In this document: in pieces, positions 10,550 to 24,811 of the stretch
Position numbering within the stretch: position 1 is the stretch's first letter
Layout: every line of letters starts with the position of its first letter
Assembly (NCBI GenBank): GCA_964563495.1
Contig: CAZLYK010000059.1
Location: 1-29,426, forward strand
From: CAZLYK01 sp964563495
Lineage (GTDB): Bacteria; Acidobacteriota; Blastocatellia; RBC074
DNA length: 29,426 bases
Direction of reading: 5' to 3'
Translations under genes and position numbers: made by a program
The notes under the pieces: model-generated
Told to the model about the DNA's origin: nothing
What the model saw: only the letters and a program-made list of their open reading frames with translations
Databases searched by the model: none

Positions 10550-12221
10550 ATTTTGGGAGACTGATTCGCCAGGAGGATGGCAGAGCGAGGCGGTAGCCAT
10601 CGATCGCCTTTTGTCTTTCGCCGAGAGCAGAGTCGAGGCCGGAAAGCCGGGCGCGGACAGACGTTTCGTGTTCCCGGTCACCGAGCGAACGCCAGATCTC
10701 AGCCGACTCCCGGTAATATTCGCGGGCTTTGGGCCGGTCTTTCATCGCCGAGTGGACTTCCGCCAGACTGGAGAGTAACCCCGCAATCCGCGGCGAGTCC
10801 TTGAGATCGCGGGCCAGGGCCAGACCTTGGCGATAGAGGTCAGCGGCCTTCTGCCAATCGTTGATCGACTGGTAAACGAGGCCGAGGTTGCCGAGCGTGA
10901 CCGCCTCACCGCGTTTGTCCCCGATGGCTCGACGGATCTCGATTGCCTGTGAATAGGACTCGATCGCGCGATTCAACTCAGCCAGTCCGACATAGAGTGA
11001 GCCGAGATTGTTGAGTGTCACGGATTCGCCTCTCTTGTCGCCGCTCAATCGCTGCAAGGGCAGCGCCTCCAGATAAAGCTTGAGCGCCTGATCGCGCCGC
11101 CCGGCCATAGAGTTGAGGCTCGCCATGTCGGCCAGCGTCGTCGCTTCGCTACGCCGGTCGCCGATCACGCGCCAGAGCGGCAACGCCTGGGCATAGAGCT
11201 CAAGGGCGTGATCTTTTTGTGACTTGGCGTCGGCGACAAAGGCCAGGTTGCTCAGCGTCACCGCCTCACCGCGCCGGTCACGGATCGCGCGCCAGAGCGG
11301 CAACGCCTGTTGAAAAAGCTGCACCGCCTGAGGATGCTGGCCGGCGCGGGCGGCGAGGCTTCCCATGGCGTTGAGCGCCGAGGCTTCGCCGGCTTGATCC
11401 CGCGCGTCCTTCCAGCGAACCAAGGCCTGCTCGTAAAAATCAAACGCCCGCTTGCCTTGTCCCTGCTCCTCGTAAAGCTTTCCCAGATTGAAGAGGGTCG
11501 TCGCCTCGCGCCCGCCGGCATTAAGCCCCTCGCTCGAGAGCCGCAAGAGTCCGGTTGTCTGGACGATCAAACGCGCCTGATTGAAAAACTGCTGCGCCTG
11601 CTGCTTTTCACCGAGCGCATTGTGGATGCGCCCGATCAGCGTCAGTGTGGAAGCTTCGCTGTTGCGGTCTCCGGCGGCGCGCCAGAGAGGAAGAGATTGC
11701 TGGTAATAATTGATCGCCTGCGGCCGGTCTCCAAGCGCATCGGCGATCAAGGCGAGTTGATTGAGCGTCCCGGCGATCTCACCCGGTTCGCTCAGGGCGC
11801 CCGCCGCACGCTGCGCCCGGAGAGCCTCTTCGTATTTCGTGACCGCATGGCGAAGCGCCTGTGCCGTCCCGGTCGCCGATAGCTTCCCGGCTTCGGCCAG
11901 CTTGAGCCTGGCTATGCTGCGATACTGATCTCCGGTCAGAGGTGTGCGCCCCATCTCCAGGTTCGCTTCAAGACCGGCCTCCTGCGGCAGGCTGATCCGA
12001 TAGGAGTACTGATAAAGCCCCTCGACTCTGGGGCGCGAGAGCGACGGCAGGATAAGCCGGAATGACTCGGGCTTAATCCTGACGATCCTGGCCGATCGCT
12101 TCTGATTTCTCCGTCCTTTAGTCGACTGAGCTTCAACCTGAACGCAGAAAACAATCAGGGTTAAACAAGCCAGTTTGAAAAAGAGAAGTTGAAGGCTGAC
12201 TGCCCGCTCACCTCTTTTCAA
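10548..12221 (-). CDS. Exported TPR protein, resembling the repeat part of TPR-CHAT proteins
   Basis: About 557 residues from a TTG at 12221, which gives a basic N-region (MKRGERAV) and hydrophobic core ending near VEAQ, a good signal peptide. The open frame extends to a TTG at 12245, but that start lies deep in a repeat arm. After a short beta-like segment (YQYSYRISLPQEAG) come about ten 40-residue tetratricopeptide units of the form LPLWRAIGDRRGEAVTLSNLA, seen in acidobacterial TPR-CHAT proteins. No C-terminal CHAT caspase-like domain is present: the protein ends in SWRISLPK exactly at palindrome copy C. The N-terminal beta domain also looks shorter than in those proteins. Both ends coincide with copies of the palindrome, so it may be a trimmed remnant, though the frame is intact. 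Likely a protein-protein scaffold in the periplasm; partner unknown. Confidence 0.8.
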   Translation of the reverse strand: MKRGERAVSLQLLFFKLACLTLIVFCVQVEAQSTKGRRNQKRSARIVRIKPESFRLILPSLSRPRVEGLYQYSYRISLPQEAGLEANLEMGRTPLTGDQYRSIARLKLAEAGKLSATGTAQALRHAVTKYEEALRAQRAAGALSEPGEIAGTLNQLALIADALGDRPQAINYYQQSLPLWRAAGDRNSEASTLTLIGRIHNALGEKQQAQQFFNQARLIVQTTGLLRLSSEGLNAGGREATTLFNLGKLYEEQGQGKRAFDFYEQALVRWKDARDQAGEASALNAMGSLAARAGQHPQAVQLFQQALPLWRAIRDRRGEAVTLSNLAFVADAKSQKDHALELYAQALPLWRVIGDRRSEATTLADMASLNSMAGRRDQALKLYLEALPLQRLSGDKRGESVTLNNLGSLYVGLAELNRAIESYSQAIEIRRAIGDKRGEAVTLGNLGLVYQSINDWQKAADLYRQGLALARDLKDSPRIAGLLSSLAEVHSAMKDRPKAREYYRESAEIWRSLGDREHETSVRARLSGLDSALGERQKAIDGYRLALPSSWRISLPK

Positions 12222-12266
12222 ACTATCTGGTTTAACCCTGCACAAATCCCGTTAATCCTGTCTGTT
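12156..12266. repeat. CAGGATT-family palindrome, copy D (degenerate, overlaps a gene start)
   Basis: Read leftward it begins AACAGACAGGATTAACGGG, then TTTGTGCAGGGTTAAACC. An inner arm GTTTGAAAAGAG pairs with CTCTTTTTCAAAC and the far arm carries GTTTAACCCTG. The outermost part of the far arm has lost similarity. The paired change CAGGGTT/AACCCTG is private to this copy. It follows the stop codon of the outer-membrane protein gene and its far half encodes the signal peptide of the TPR protein. Confidence 0.7.
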
Positions 12267-12275
12267 CGCTTGATT

Positions 12276-12848
12276 TTATTGTGAACCCAGGCGCAGGACG
12301 ACGCCGGTCGAAACCCGGAAATTGTGCTGATTGTCGTCGTCGAATCTGGTCAGCACGTAATCAGCCTGGAAGAGACGGATGGCGATATTTTTAGTGACTT
12401 TAGCATCCAGACCACCGCCGACTATCAGGGCGAATGCCGAGTCGGAGCTCTTAACCTTGCCGAGGGTCGGGTCGAAGAAGGTTGATCCAGAGCGCGCCGC
12501 GCCGAGCAGGACGTGGCCGAACGGCGTGACTCGCTCGTTGCCGCGATAGGAAAAACGGGGTCCGACCGTAAAAATATGGGCATTAATATCGGCTTTGAGA
12601 CCGGGAAGCAGCGTGACGTCACCGTAATGGCCGCTGAAGTCCGCCACCAGACCAAACCATTTATTGAAATTACCGGCGAATGAAGCATTCCATCCGTGCA
12701 GATCTATGCCATCAACGTTATCATCGGCGCGCAGGTATGAGTAACCGCCGAAGATCTCCGTGCGTGGTGCATCCTGCGCCTGGGCTAAGAGCGGCGCGCT
12801 CAGCACGGACGCTAAAAACAGGGCAGCGATAAACAGCAACTTTTGCAT
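12276..12848 (-). CDS. Small outer-membrane beta-barrel protein
   Basis: A 190-residue protein from the ATG at 12848, preceded by a strong AGGAGGAA (12863-12856); the open frame extends further upstream but without a ribosome site. A signal peptide (MQKLLFIAALFLASVLSAP...AQAQ) is followed by TEIFGGYSYLRAD and alternating strands (WNASFAGNF, FGLVADFSGHYG, IFTVGPRFSYR, TPFGHVLLGAA, ALIVGGGLDAK, IRLFQADYVLT) ending in VSTGVVLRLGSQ. This is the pattern of an eight-stranded OmpA/OmpX-like barrel (OMP_b-brl type). Its role is probably structural or adhesive and is not specified by sequence. It is upstream of, and co-directional with, the TPR gene, separated by palindrome copy D. Confidence 0.85.
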   Translation of the reverse strand: MQKLLFIAALFLASVLSAPLLAQAQDAPRTEIFGGYSYLRADDNVDGIDLHGWNASFAGNFNKWFGLVADFSGHYGDVTLLPGLKADINAHIFTVGPRFSYRGNERVTPFGHVLLGAARSGSTFFDPTLGKVKSSDSAFALIVGGGLDAKVTKNIAIRLFQADYVLTRFDDDNQHNFRVSTGVVLRLGSQ

Positions 12849-12958
12849 AAAGCTATTCCTCCTAAAATGTGCCAGAGACAAAACTGGAGGGGGCACCAAA
12901 GACGATCTCAACTCTTGGCCACGCTACGGGGATTGATGGCTTCAGGCGTATGATAAGC

Positions 12959-12974
12959 CATTCCCTTGGGAATG
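12959..12974. promoter_or_regulatory. Operator-like inverted repeat in a divergent promoter region
   Basis: CATTCCC-TT-GGGAATG is a perfect 7-bp-arm dyad in the 211-bp space between the divergent outer-membrane protein and FHA-PrsW genes. It is suitable for a dimeric regulator; the factor is unknown. No clear sigma-70 pair was found on either strand of this gap. Confidence 0.3.
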
Positions 12975-13059
12975 CAACCAGAAATTTTGTCGATCCAAAC
13001 CTCATCAATTGGATAAAATTCGCCCAACCTCTGTAGAATGGGGGCCGGGCTTTCAAACC

Positions 13060-14565
13060 ATGATGCTCCGCTTAATCGTACAAAACGGTTCACTCGCGGG
13101 AGAACAGATAGAGATCGAGAGTGGCAGGCAGGAATCGATCAGGCTCGGGTGCGGGGAAGGGTGCGATCTGAGGTTCTTAGAAACCGAAATCTCCTCGCTG
13201 CACGCCCTGATTGTCTCCGCGCAGGGTCAATTCTATCTGGTCGACCGGGAGAGCGATAACGGCACTTTCGTCAATGGGCGACGAACCGATCAGGCCTTGT
13301 TGCGCGATTCCGATATTATTCAGCTCGGGCCGTTCGGACCGCGGCTGGAAGTGATCATCGGGGAGCCGGCTGGTCAACCGGGGCGAGGGCCGGAAACGGG
13401 TTTGCCTCAAGCCGCTCCCTCACCGCTTCCGCCGACGGCGAGGGGGATTATTCGTCAGACGGCCGATAATCTGGGTCTCTATCATCCGTCTCACGATTCC
13501 GGCGCCGCGCCAAAGCCCGTCACGCTCGGCTGCCTCATGCAGCTATGCGCCCTGGTGGGCTTGGCGGTGTTCGGGTTGACGATCCTCAATTTGGGTCTGA
13601 AAACCGCTCTGATCAGCAGCTTGATCGCGATTATCCCCGCGATCATCTATCTGGGCATTTTTCTTTGGCTCGACCGTTTCGATCCCGAGCCGCCCGCGAC
13701 GCTGGCTTTAGCCTTCAGTTGGGGGGCGACCGTTTCGATCTTCTTCTCGGGCATTTTCAATGAAATCTTTGGCGCAGCGATCGGCGATCACGCAACGGGT
13801 ATTATCTCGGCGCCGATCATCGAGGAGGGTTGCAAAGGCCTTGGAGTCCTGCTCATCGCCTTGCTCTTCCGCGATGATTTCGACAGCGTGGTCGATGGCA
13901 TCGTCTATGCGGGTGTCGTCGCGCTGGGGTTTGCGACCGTGGAGAATGTCGATTATTACGGCCGCAGCCTGGCGGAAAGCGGTCTCGGGGGTGTGCTCGG
14001 GACATTTGTGATCCGGGGGGTACTCGCGCCGTTTTCTCACGTCCTGTTTACGTGCATGACCGGCATTGGCTGTGGGATCGCGCGCGAGACGCACAATCTG
14101 TCTCTCAAGATCGTCGCCCCGTTTGTCGGATACGCCGCCGCCATGTTCCTGCATGGTTTGTGGAACGCCCTCGCCTCGTTTGGAGCGGAGGCTTTCTTCA
14201 CTGGATACTTTCTTCTCGAAGTGCCCTTATTCCTCCTCTTCATTCTGGTGGTCATTTATCTGGTCAAGCGCGAGGGTAGGATTCTCAGGCAAACTCTCGC
14301 CGCCGAGGTCGAGAGGGGATTGATCACCCCGGAGCAGCTAGCGATAGCGATCTCGGTCTTCCGGCGATCAGGGTGGATGGCCTCGGCTTTCGGTAATCCC
14401 CGGTTGTTCACTGCGCGCAGGCAATTCCTGCGCAATGTCGCCAAACTGGGTCTTTGTCACTGGCACAAAGACCGCGCGACCGAGGCTCATCAAGATACCG
14501 GCAGTCTGGGCCTGATCGCAAAACTACAGGCCGAGGTCTTATCTTTACGCGACCAGGTGGGATGA
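13060..14565 (+). CDS. FHA domain fused to a PrsW-type intramembrane metalloprotease
   Basis: 501 residues from the ATG at 13060; the frame is open to a TTG at 13009, but the FHA domain begins right after this ATG. Residues 1-100 are an FHA domain (ISSLHALI with Ser45/His48; RESDNGTFVNG at 63-73). The usual LGR arginine that contacts phosphothreonine is Cys31 (LGC), so phospho-binding may be altered. After a Pro-rich linker come about eight membrane segments with the PrsW signature: DRFDPEPP (205-212), EEGCK (Glu255, Glu256, Lys259), FATVEN (Glu295), SHVLF (His327) and HGLWNA (His365). A cytosolic tail contains LITPEQL and CHWHKDR. PrsW in Bacillus cleaves the anti-sigma factor RsiW; the target here is unknown. 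The fusion suggests protease control by a bound partner. Convergent with the M14 gene across palindrome copy E. Confidence 0.88.
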   Translation: MMLRLIVQNGSLAGEQIEIESGRQESIRLGCGEGCDLRFLETEISSLHALIVSAQGQFYLVDRESDNGTFVNGRRTDQALLRDSDIIQLGPFGPRLEVIIGEPAGQPGRGPETGLPQAAPSPLPPTARGIIRQTADNLGLYHPSHDSGAAPKPVTLGCLMQLCALVGLAVFGLTILNLGLKTALISSLIAIIPAIIYLGIFLWLDRFDPEPPATLALAFSWGATVSIFFSGIFNEIFGAAIGDHATGIISAPIIEEGCKGLGVLLIALLFRDDFDSVVDGIVYAGVVALGFATVENVDYYGRSLAESGLGGVLGTFVIRGVLAPFSHVLFTCMTGIGCGIARETHNLSLKIVAPFVGYAAAMFLHGLWNALASFGAEAFFTGYFLLEVPLFLLFILVVIYLVKREGRILRQTLAAEVERGLITPEQLAIAISVFRRSGWMASAFGNPRLFTARRQFLRNVAKLGLCHWHKDRATEAHQDTGSLGLIAKLQAEVLSLRDQVG

Positions 14566-14695
14566 ATAGACAGGATTGACAAGATTTGTGCAGGATTAAA
14601 CAAGATGGCTCAAGGGGAAATGTTTGTGGTTGACTCCGTTACTTCTTCCCCTTGAGTCATCTTGTTTAATCCTGCACAAATCCTGTCAATCCTGT

Positions 14696-14700
<5 letters not shown>
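14565..14700. repeat. CAGGATT-family palindrome, copy E (long form, convergent junction)
   Basis: Outer arms start AATAGACAGGATTGACAAG and end CCTGTCAATCCTGTCTATT. They continue inward with TTTGTGCAGGATTAAACAAG in both arms, then a second stem CTCAAGGGGAA/TTCCCCTTGAG around an asymmetric core at 14614-14651. The FHA-PrsW TGA stop shares its last A with the left end. The M14 stop (TAG, complement of 14696-14698) lies inside the right end. Confidence 0.92.
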
Positions 14701-17629
<2,929 letters not shown>

Positions 17630-17742
17630 GGGGCGATCCTCTCCGATAAAATTGAATTGTTTTTTGAGTATCGATGTGCGGCGACGATAATCTTGTCGCA
17701 ATGGCGAGTACGACCGGCTGAGAGGTTTGGTTACATTGCCGG

Positions 17743-17828
17743 AAATAGACAGGATCGACGGGATTTATCCGGGATTGAACAAGATGTCTTGTTCAATCCC
17801 GGATAAATCCCGTCGATCCCGTCTATTT
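17743..17828. repeat. CAGGATT-family palindrome, copy F (near-perfect)
   Basis: Two 42-base arms (17743-17784 and 17787-17828) around a 2-base centre differ at a single pair. The words read CGGGATT and CCGGGATT rather than CAGGATT, in both arms. It lies 5 bp beyond the TAA of the DUF5666-repeat gene and about 110 bp ahead of the M14 start. It is a probable terminator between the two. Confidence 0.92.
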
Positions 17829-17833
17829 CAGCC

Positions 17834-20581
17834 TTAATTGATCGAGATCGTCACCGGATTGGCGCGTTGCAGTTTGCCCTCTCCATCGCTGACCTTGATC
17901 AGCAGGGTGATATTCGATCCATTAGCGGATGCCGGGATCTCGATATTGATCTGATCGAGTCCGGCGAAACCGGGCGCTGCCCCGGCGAAGATCACATTGG
18001 CCCTGGAATTGCCGATCGTGACCTGTAAGTTTTCGGCGACGCCATTAGCGGAATTGCCGTCTGTGTCTTCCAGATCACGCAGGCCGGTGCCGTAGACCAC
18101 CAGGAAGAGCCTGTCTCCGGCCTGGCGGGTGATCGAGACGGGGACGAACCGGCCCGACTCAAATCGTGCGAGCGGCTCAAAGCTTTGCTGCCCGTTCGAC
18201 TTGACGCGCAAGAGCAGCCCCGCCGGAACTCCCTGACCGTTGGCGTTCGAGGTGAAGACGCTCGGCGAAGCGGTTTCGAGCGTGAGCGACCCTTGCGCCA
18301 CTACGTTGCCGTCTTTGATGACGGTCACCAGCGCGCTGCCGGGCGCCAGGTTGTCAGGCGCCAGGTAGTTGACCTGTGACGGAGAGACAAAGAAGAGCCC
18401 CGCCGGCTGCCCGTCAACGAGGACCGAAACCCCGCCGAGGCTGGTCGGCAACGGCAGTGAATTCGCAATCATCGTCCGATTCGAGAGGTTGCTCCCGAAT
18501 GAGGCGATGATCGAGTTCGAAGAGTTATTGAGCTGGTAGCTTCCGGCGTTGACCGAGCTGAGCGACGCAAATTCGACAAAGCCGGCGCCTGCCGGCCCGT
18601 GCTCAACCTCGATTTCTTTGGCGTCGATCTCGTTACTGGAGATCTCGGCTCCGACGATCTCGACGGTTGCGCCGACCGTGACCTTGGCGTTTTCACGTTT
18701 GATCCGGGTATGGCTATCGACGTTGACCTTGCGGTTGCCGACTACCCAGACCCCAATGTAGTTGGGATCGGTAGGCAGTTCCTTGATCGTGCCGATAAAC
18801 TCGATCCAGCTCCGGTTGACGTTGGTGTTGGAGAGCGCCGGACGGACCTCGATCTTGATCGCTTTGACCGATCCATCATCGAGCAGGTAGCCCTTGACCT
18901 CGACATAGGCGTCGACCTTAACCTGACCTCTCCTCTGATTGATTTTGGTCGCATCGGTGACGACCACGGTCTTATCCCCGACCGTCCACTTGCCGACGAA
19001 GTTGGTATCTTCGGGCAGGGTCTTGATCTGACCATAGAAGTTGATGAAACCGACCGCGCCATCCGGCGCGTCGGCATCCTGCTCGACTTCGATCTTGTAC
19101 GCATCGATCGAACCATCGGTGCGCTGGTTGCCCTCGACCTCGACATAAGCGCCGACCTCGACCCGGCCGTGCTCCCGGCGAATCCGGGTCCGGTCGCCTA
19201 CGTGAACGGTCTTTCCGCCGACCGTCCAGTCGCCGGTCAGAGTGTTCCCGCCCGGCAGAGCCTCGATCTTGCCGAAGAACCGAAGATAGTTGGCCGTGTC
19301 ATTGAAGACGTGCTTGACTTCGATCTCCTTTGCCTCGACCGTGCCGTCGTTGCGCACGACGCCCTCGACTTCGACCAGCGCGCCGACCTGAACTTTACCT
19401 TTATCCTGATCGATCTTGGTGTCGGCCGATACGTGGACCGTCCTTTCACCGACCTTCCAATCGCCGACAAAATTCGGAGTTGATGAGGTTGTCGGCGGCA
19501 GGCTCTTGATAACGCCGATGAATTTGACGTAGCCGGGAACCGGCGATTTGCCGCGAACGACGATGATCAATGCCTTGACCGTGCCGTCGCTGTTGAGAAT
19601 TCCGCTGACTTCGACGTTCACACCGACTTCGATCTTGCCGCCCTCGGTGTCGACCTTGGTCTCGGCGCTGACTTGAACGGTGCGTCCGCTGACTTTCCAG
19701 TCGCCGGTAAAGTCCGTTGTCCCGGGCAGGCTTTCGATGACACCCCGGAAATGGACGCGCAGGTTGGGCGTGACGAAATCATTTTTGACCTCGACCGTGT
19801 TGGCCAGGACAGATCCATCCAACTGGACCAGCCCTTCGATCAGGACCAGCGAGCCGATCATGACCTGTCCCTTATCCTGCTTGAGAACGGTCTTATCGGT
19901 GACGTGGATGGTACGCCCGCTGACGACCCAGTCCCCGATCCGGCCCGTCGTGCTCGGCAAGGTTTCGACCTTGCCGGTGAACCTGACCGGTATCCCGTTG
20001 CTCAGATCGGGCTTGACTTCGATCTCGAGCGCATTGATCGACCCGTCGTTCTGAGCCAACCCTTCGACCTCGACGATCGCGTCGACGGCGACCTGGCCTC
20101 GCTCCTGATCGATCTTGGTCGCTGAAGTCACATGAACCGTCTTGCCGGAGACCTTCCAATCTCCATCTCGCCCGGGAGTGCTCGGCAGTTCCTCGATCTT
20201 GCCCGTGAACTTGACCGGCAACCCGCCATTAGGGCTCAATTTGACCACGACCTCGGTGGCGCTGATCGATCCGTCATTCTGCTTGACGCCCTTGATCTCG
20301 ACCAGTGCCCCAATCGCCACCTTGCCGCGGGTTTGATCGATCTTGGTGGCGCTTGCGACTGTGACCTTGGTCCTCGCTACTACCCATTCTCCAATCCATC
20401 CATCGGTGTTGGGCAAAGTGACGACCGGGCCGGCGATCCTGACGGTGTTGTCGTCATTGTCGTCGTGCATCGCCAATGCCCCCGTCATGACCCTGGCCCA
20501 TTGGCCCCCACTACTAAAGAGCAAGAATGCGATTGCTGCAAAGACAGTCAAAATTCTCCAGTTTAATCCACTTTGTTTCAT
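17834..20581 (-). CDS. Exported protein of eight DUF5666-like repeats plus TIGR03437-type C-terminal domain
   Basis: About 915 residues from the ATG at 20581, which has an AGAGGA site upstream like that of the M14 gene; the frame extends to 20647 without support. A membrane/signal segment (ILTVFAAIAFLLFSSGG) is followed by eight tandem units of about 75-82 residues (18582-20443). Each unit has the plan V.F.G.I..LP......GDW.V..RTVHV...TKI....G.V.VGA.VEVEG....DGS..A..IEV, matching DUF5666-like small beta-barrels. The last 245 residues (NAGSYQLNNSSNSIIASFGS, PLPTSLGGVSVLVDGQPAG, SPSQVNYLAPDNL) match the C-terminal domain typical of Solibacter and other Acidobacteriota. No enzyme motif is seen. 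A cell-surface or periplasmic binding or structural role is likely. Similar but not identical repeats suggest old duplication. Confidence 0.88.
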   Translation of the reverse strand: MKQSGLNWRILTVFAAIAFLLFSSGGQWARVMTGALAMHDDNDDNTVRIAGPVVTLPNTDGWIGEWVVARTKVTVASATKIDQTRGKVAIGALVEIKGVKQNDGSISATEVVVKLSPNGGLPVKFTGKIEELPSTPGRDGDWKVSGKTVHVTSATKIDQERGQVAVDAIVEVEGLAQNDGSINALEIEVKPDLSNGIPVRFTGKVETLPSTTGRIGDWVVSGRTIHVTDKTVLKQDKGQVMIGSLVLIEGLVQLDGSVLANTVEVKNDFVTPNLRVHFRGVIESLPGTTDFTGDWKVSGRTVQVSAETKVDTEGGKIEVGVNVEVSGILNSDGTVKALIIVVRGKSPVPGYVKFIGVIKSLPPTTSSTPNFVGDWKVGERTVHVSADTKIDQDKGKVQVGALVEVEGVVRNDGTVEAKEIEVKHVFNDTANYLRFFGKIEALPGGNTLTGDWTVGGKTVHVGDRTRIRREHGRVEVGAYVEVEGNQRTDGSIDAYKIEVEQDADAPDGAVGFINFYGQIKTLPEDTNFVGKWTVGDKTVVVTDATKINQRRGQVKVDAYVEVKGYLLDDGSVKAIKIEVRPALSNTNVNRSWIEFIGTIKELPTDPNYIGVWVVGNRKVNVDSHTRIKRENAKVTVGATVEIVGAEISSNEIDAKEIEVEHGPAGAGFVEFASLSSVNAGSYQLNNSSNSIIASFGSNLSNRTMIANSLPLPTSLGGVSVLVDGQPAGLFFVSPSQVNYLAPDNLAPGSALVTVIKDGNVVAQGSLTLETASPSVFTSNANGQGVPAGLLLRVKSNGQQSFEPLARFESGRFVPVSITRQAGDRLFLVVYGTGLRDLEDTDGNSANGVAENLQVTIGNSRANVIFAGAAPGFAGLDQINIEIPASANGSNITLLIKVSDGEGKLQRANPVTISIN
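18582..20443 (-). repeat. Eight-unit DUF5666-like coding repeat array
   Basis: Eight in-frame units of roughly 225-245 bp each. Linker lengths between units vary. DNA identity is modest, but the protein motif GDWKVSGRTVHV followed by GALVEVEG recurs in every unit. Confidence 0.85.
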
Positions 20582-20842
20582 TAACGATCCTCTCATTGCA
20601 TAGTACCTCGTTGAGAATAAGTCTAATCGGAGGATTGCCCTGTCCACCTGTGGGCCTCAGAGAGAGAAGGGCGGCAGACGATATTCAAAGAATAATGGGG
20701 GAATAAATGATCTGATTGGCTTGCGCCTGGCAGTTCGGAAGACCTACAAATTGGGCATAGTCACGTGGGCTTAAAAGACGCGGGGGAATATACCAAACCG
20801 AACCAAATTAACAAGCTTATTAATCTGAGGGCATTAAATCTA
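20582..20842. other. Intergenic region without the palindrome
   Basis: Between the deacylase stop and the DUF5666-protein start. This is the only same-direction junction of this size in the window with no CAGGATT-family element. It carries an AT-rich imperfect dyad at 20807-20824 (ATTAACAAG/CTTATTAAT) about 20 bp beyond the deacylase stop, which could be a weak terminator. No convincing promoter pair was recognised. Confidence 0.45.
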
Positions 20843-22486
<1,644 letters not shown>

Positions 22487-22493
22487 AATTATT

Positions 22494-22623
22494 AATAGAC
22501 AGGATTGACAGGATTTTTGCAGGATTAGACAAGATGATTTAGGGGAAGAGATAATAGCGTTAACCAAAACCATTTCCCCCTAAGGCATCTTGTCTAATCC
22601 TGCAAAAATCCTGTCAATCCTGT

Positions 22624-22628
<5 letters not shown>
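22494..22628. repeat. CAGGATT-family palindrome, copy G (long form)
   Basis: Outer arms start AATAGACAGGATTGACAGG and end CCTGTCAATCCTGTCTATT, with GCAGGATTAGACAAGATG inward in both. An inner stem around TTAGGGGAA/TTCCCCCTAA encloses an asymmetric core (22542-22579). The core matches that of copy E on the opposite strand at 30 of 38 positions by hand count. The hexosaminidase TAG stop (complement of 22624-22626) lies inside it. The other end is 7 bp from the deacylase ATG. Confidence 0.92.
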
Positions 22629-24750
<2,122 letters not shown>

Positions 24751-24768
24751 ATAGTTCAGCGTTGTTAG

Positions 24769-24811
24769 AATCTTGTTTAATCCTGCAAAAATCCTGTCAA
24801 TCCTGTCTATT
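24769..24811. repeat. CAGGATT-family element, copy H (single arm)
   Basis: Only one arm is present: it starts AATCTTGTTTAATCCTGC and ends CCTGTCAATCCTGTCTATT. The partner arm is missing, so no hairpin forms. The TAG stop of the CRTAC1 gene (complement of 24807-24809) is inside its outer end, as in the complete copies. Confidence 0.85.

Noticed and set aside
14614..14651. Short peptide starting at the ATG in the core of copies E and G (MFVVDSVTSSP and MVLVNAIISSP)
   Set aside because: The two translations look alike, but most base differences change the amino acid and there is no ribosome site, so coding selection is not supported.
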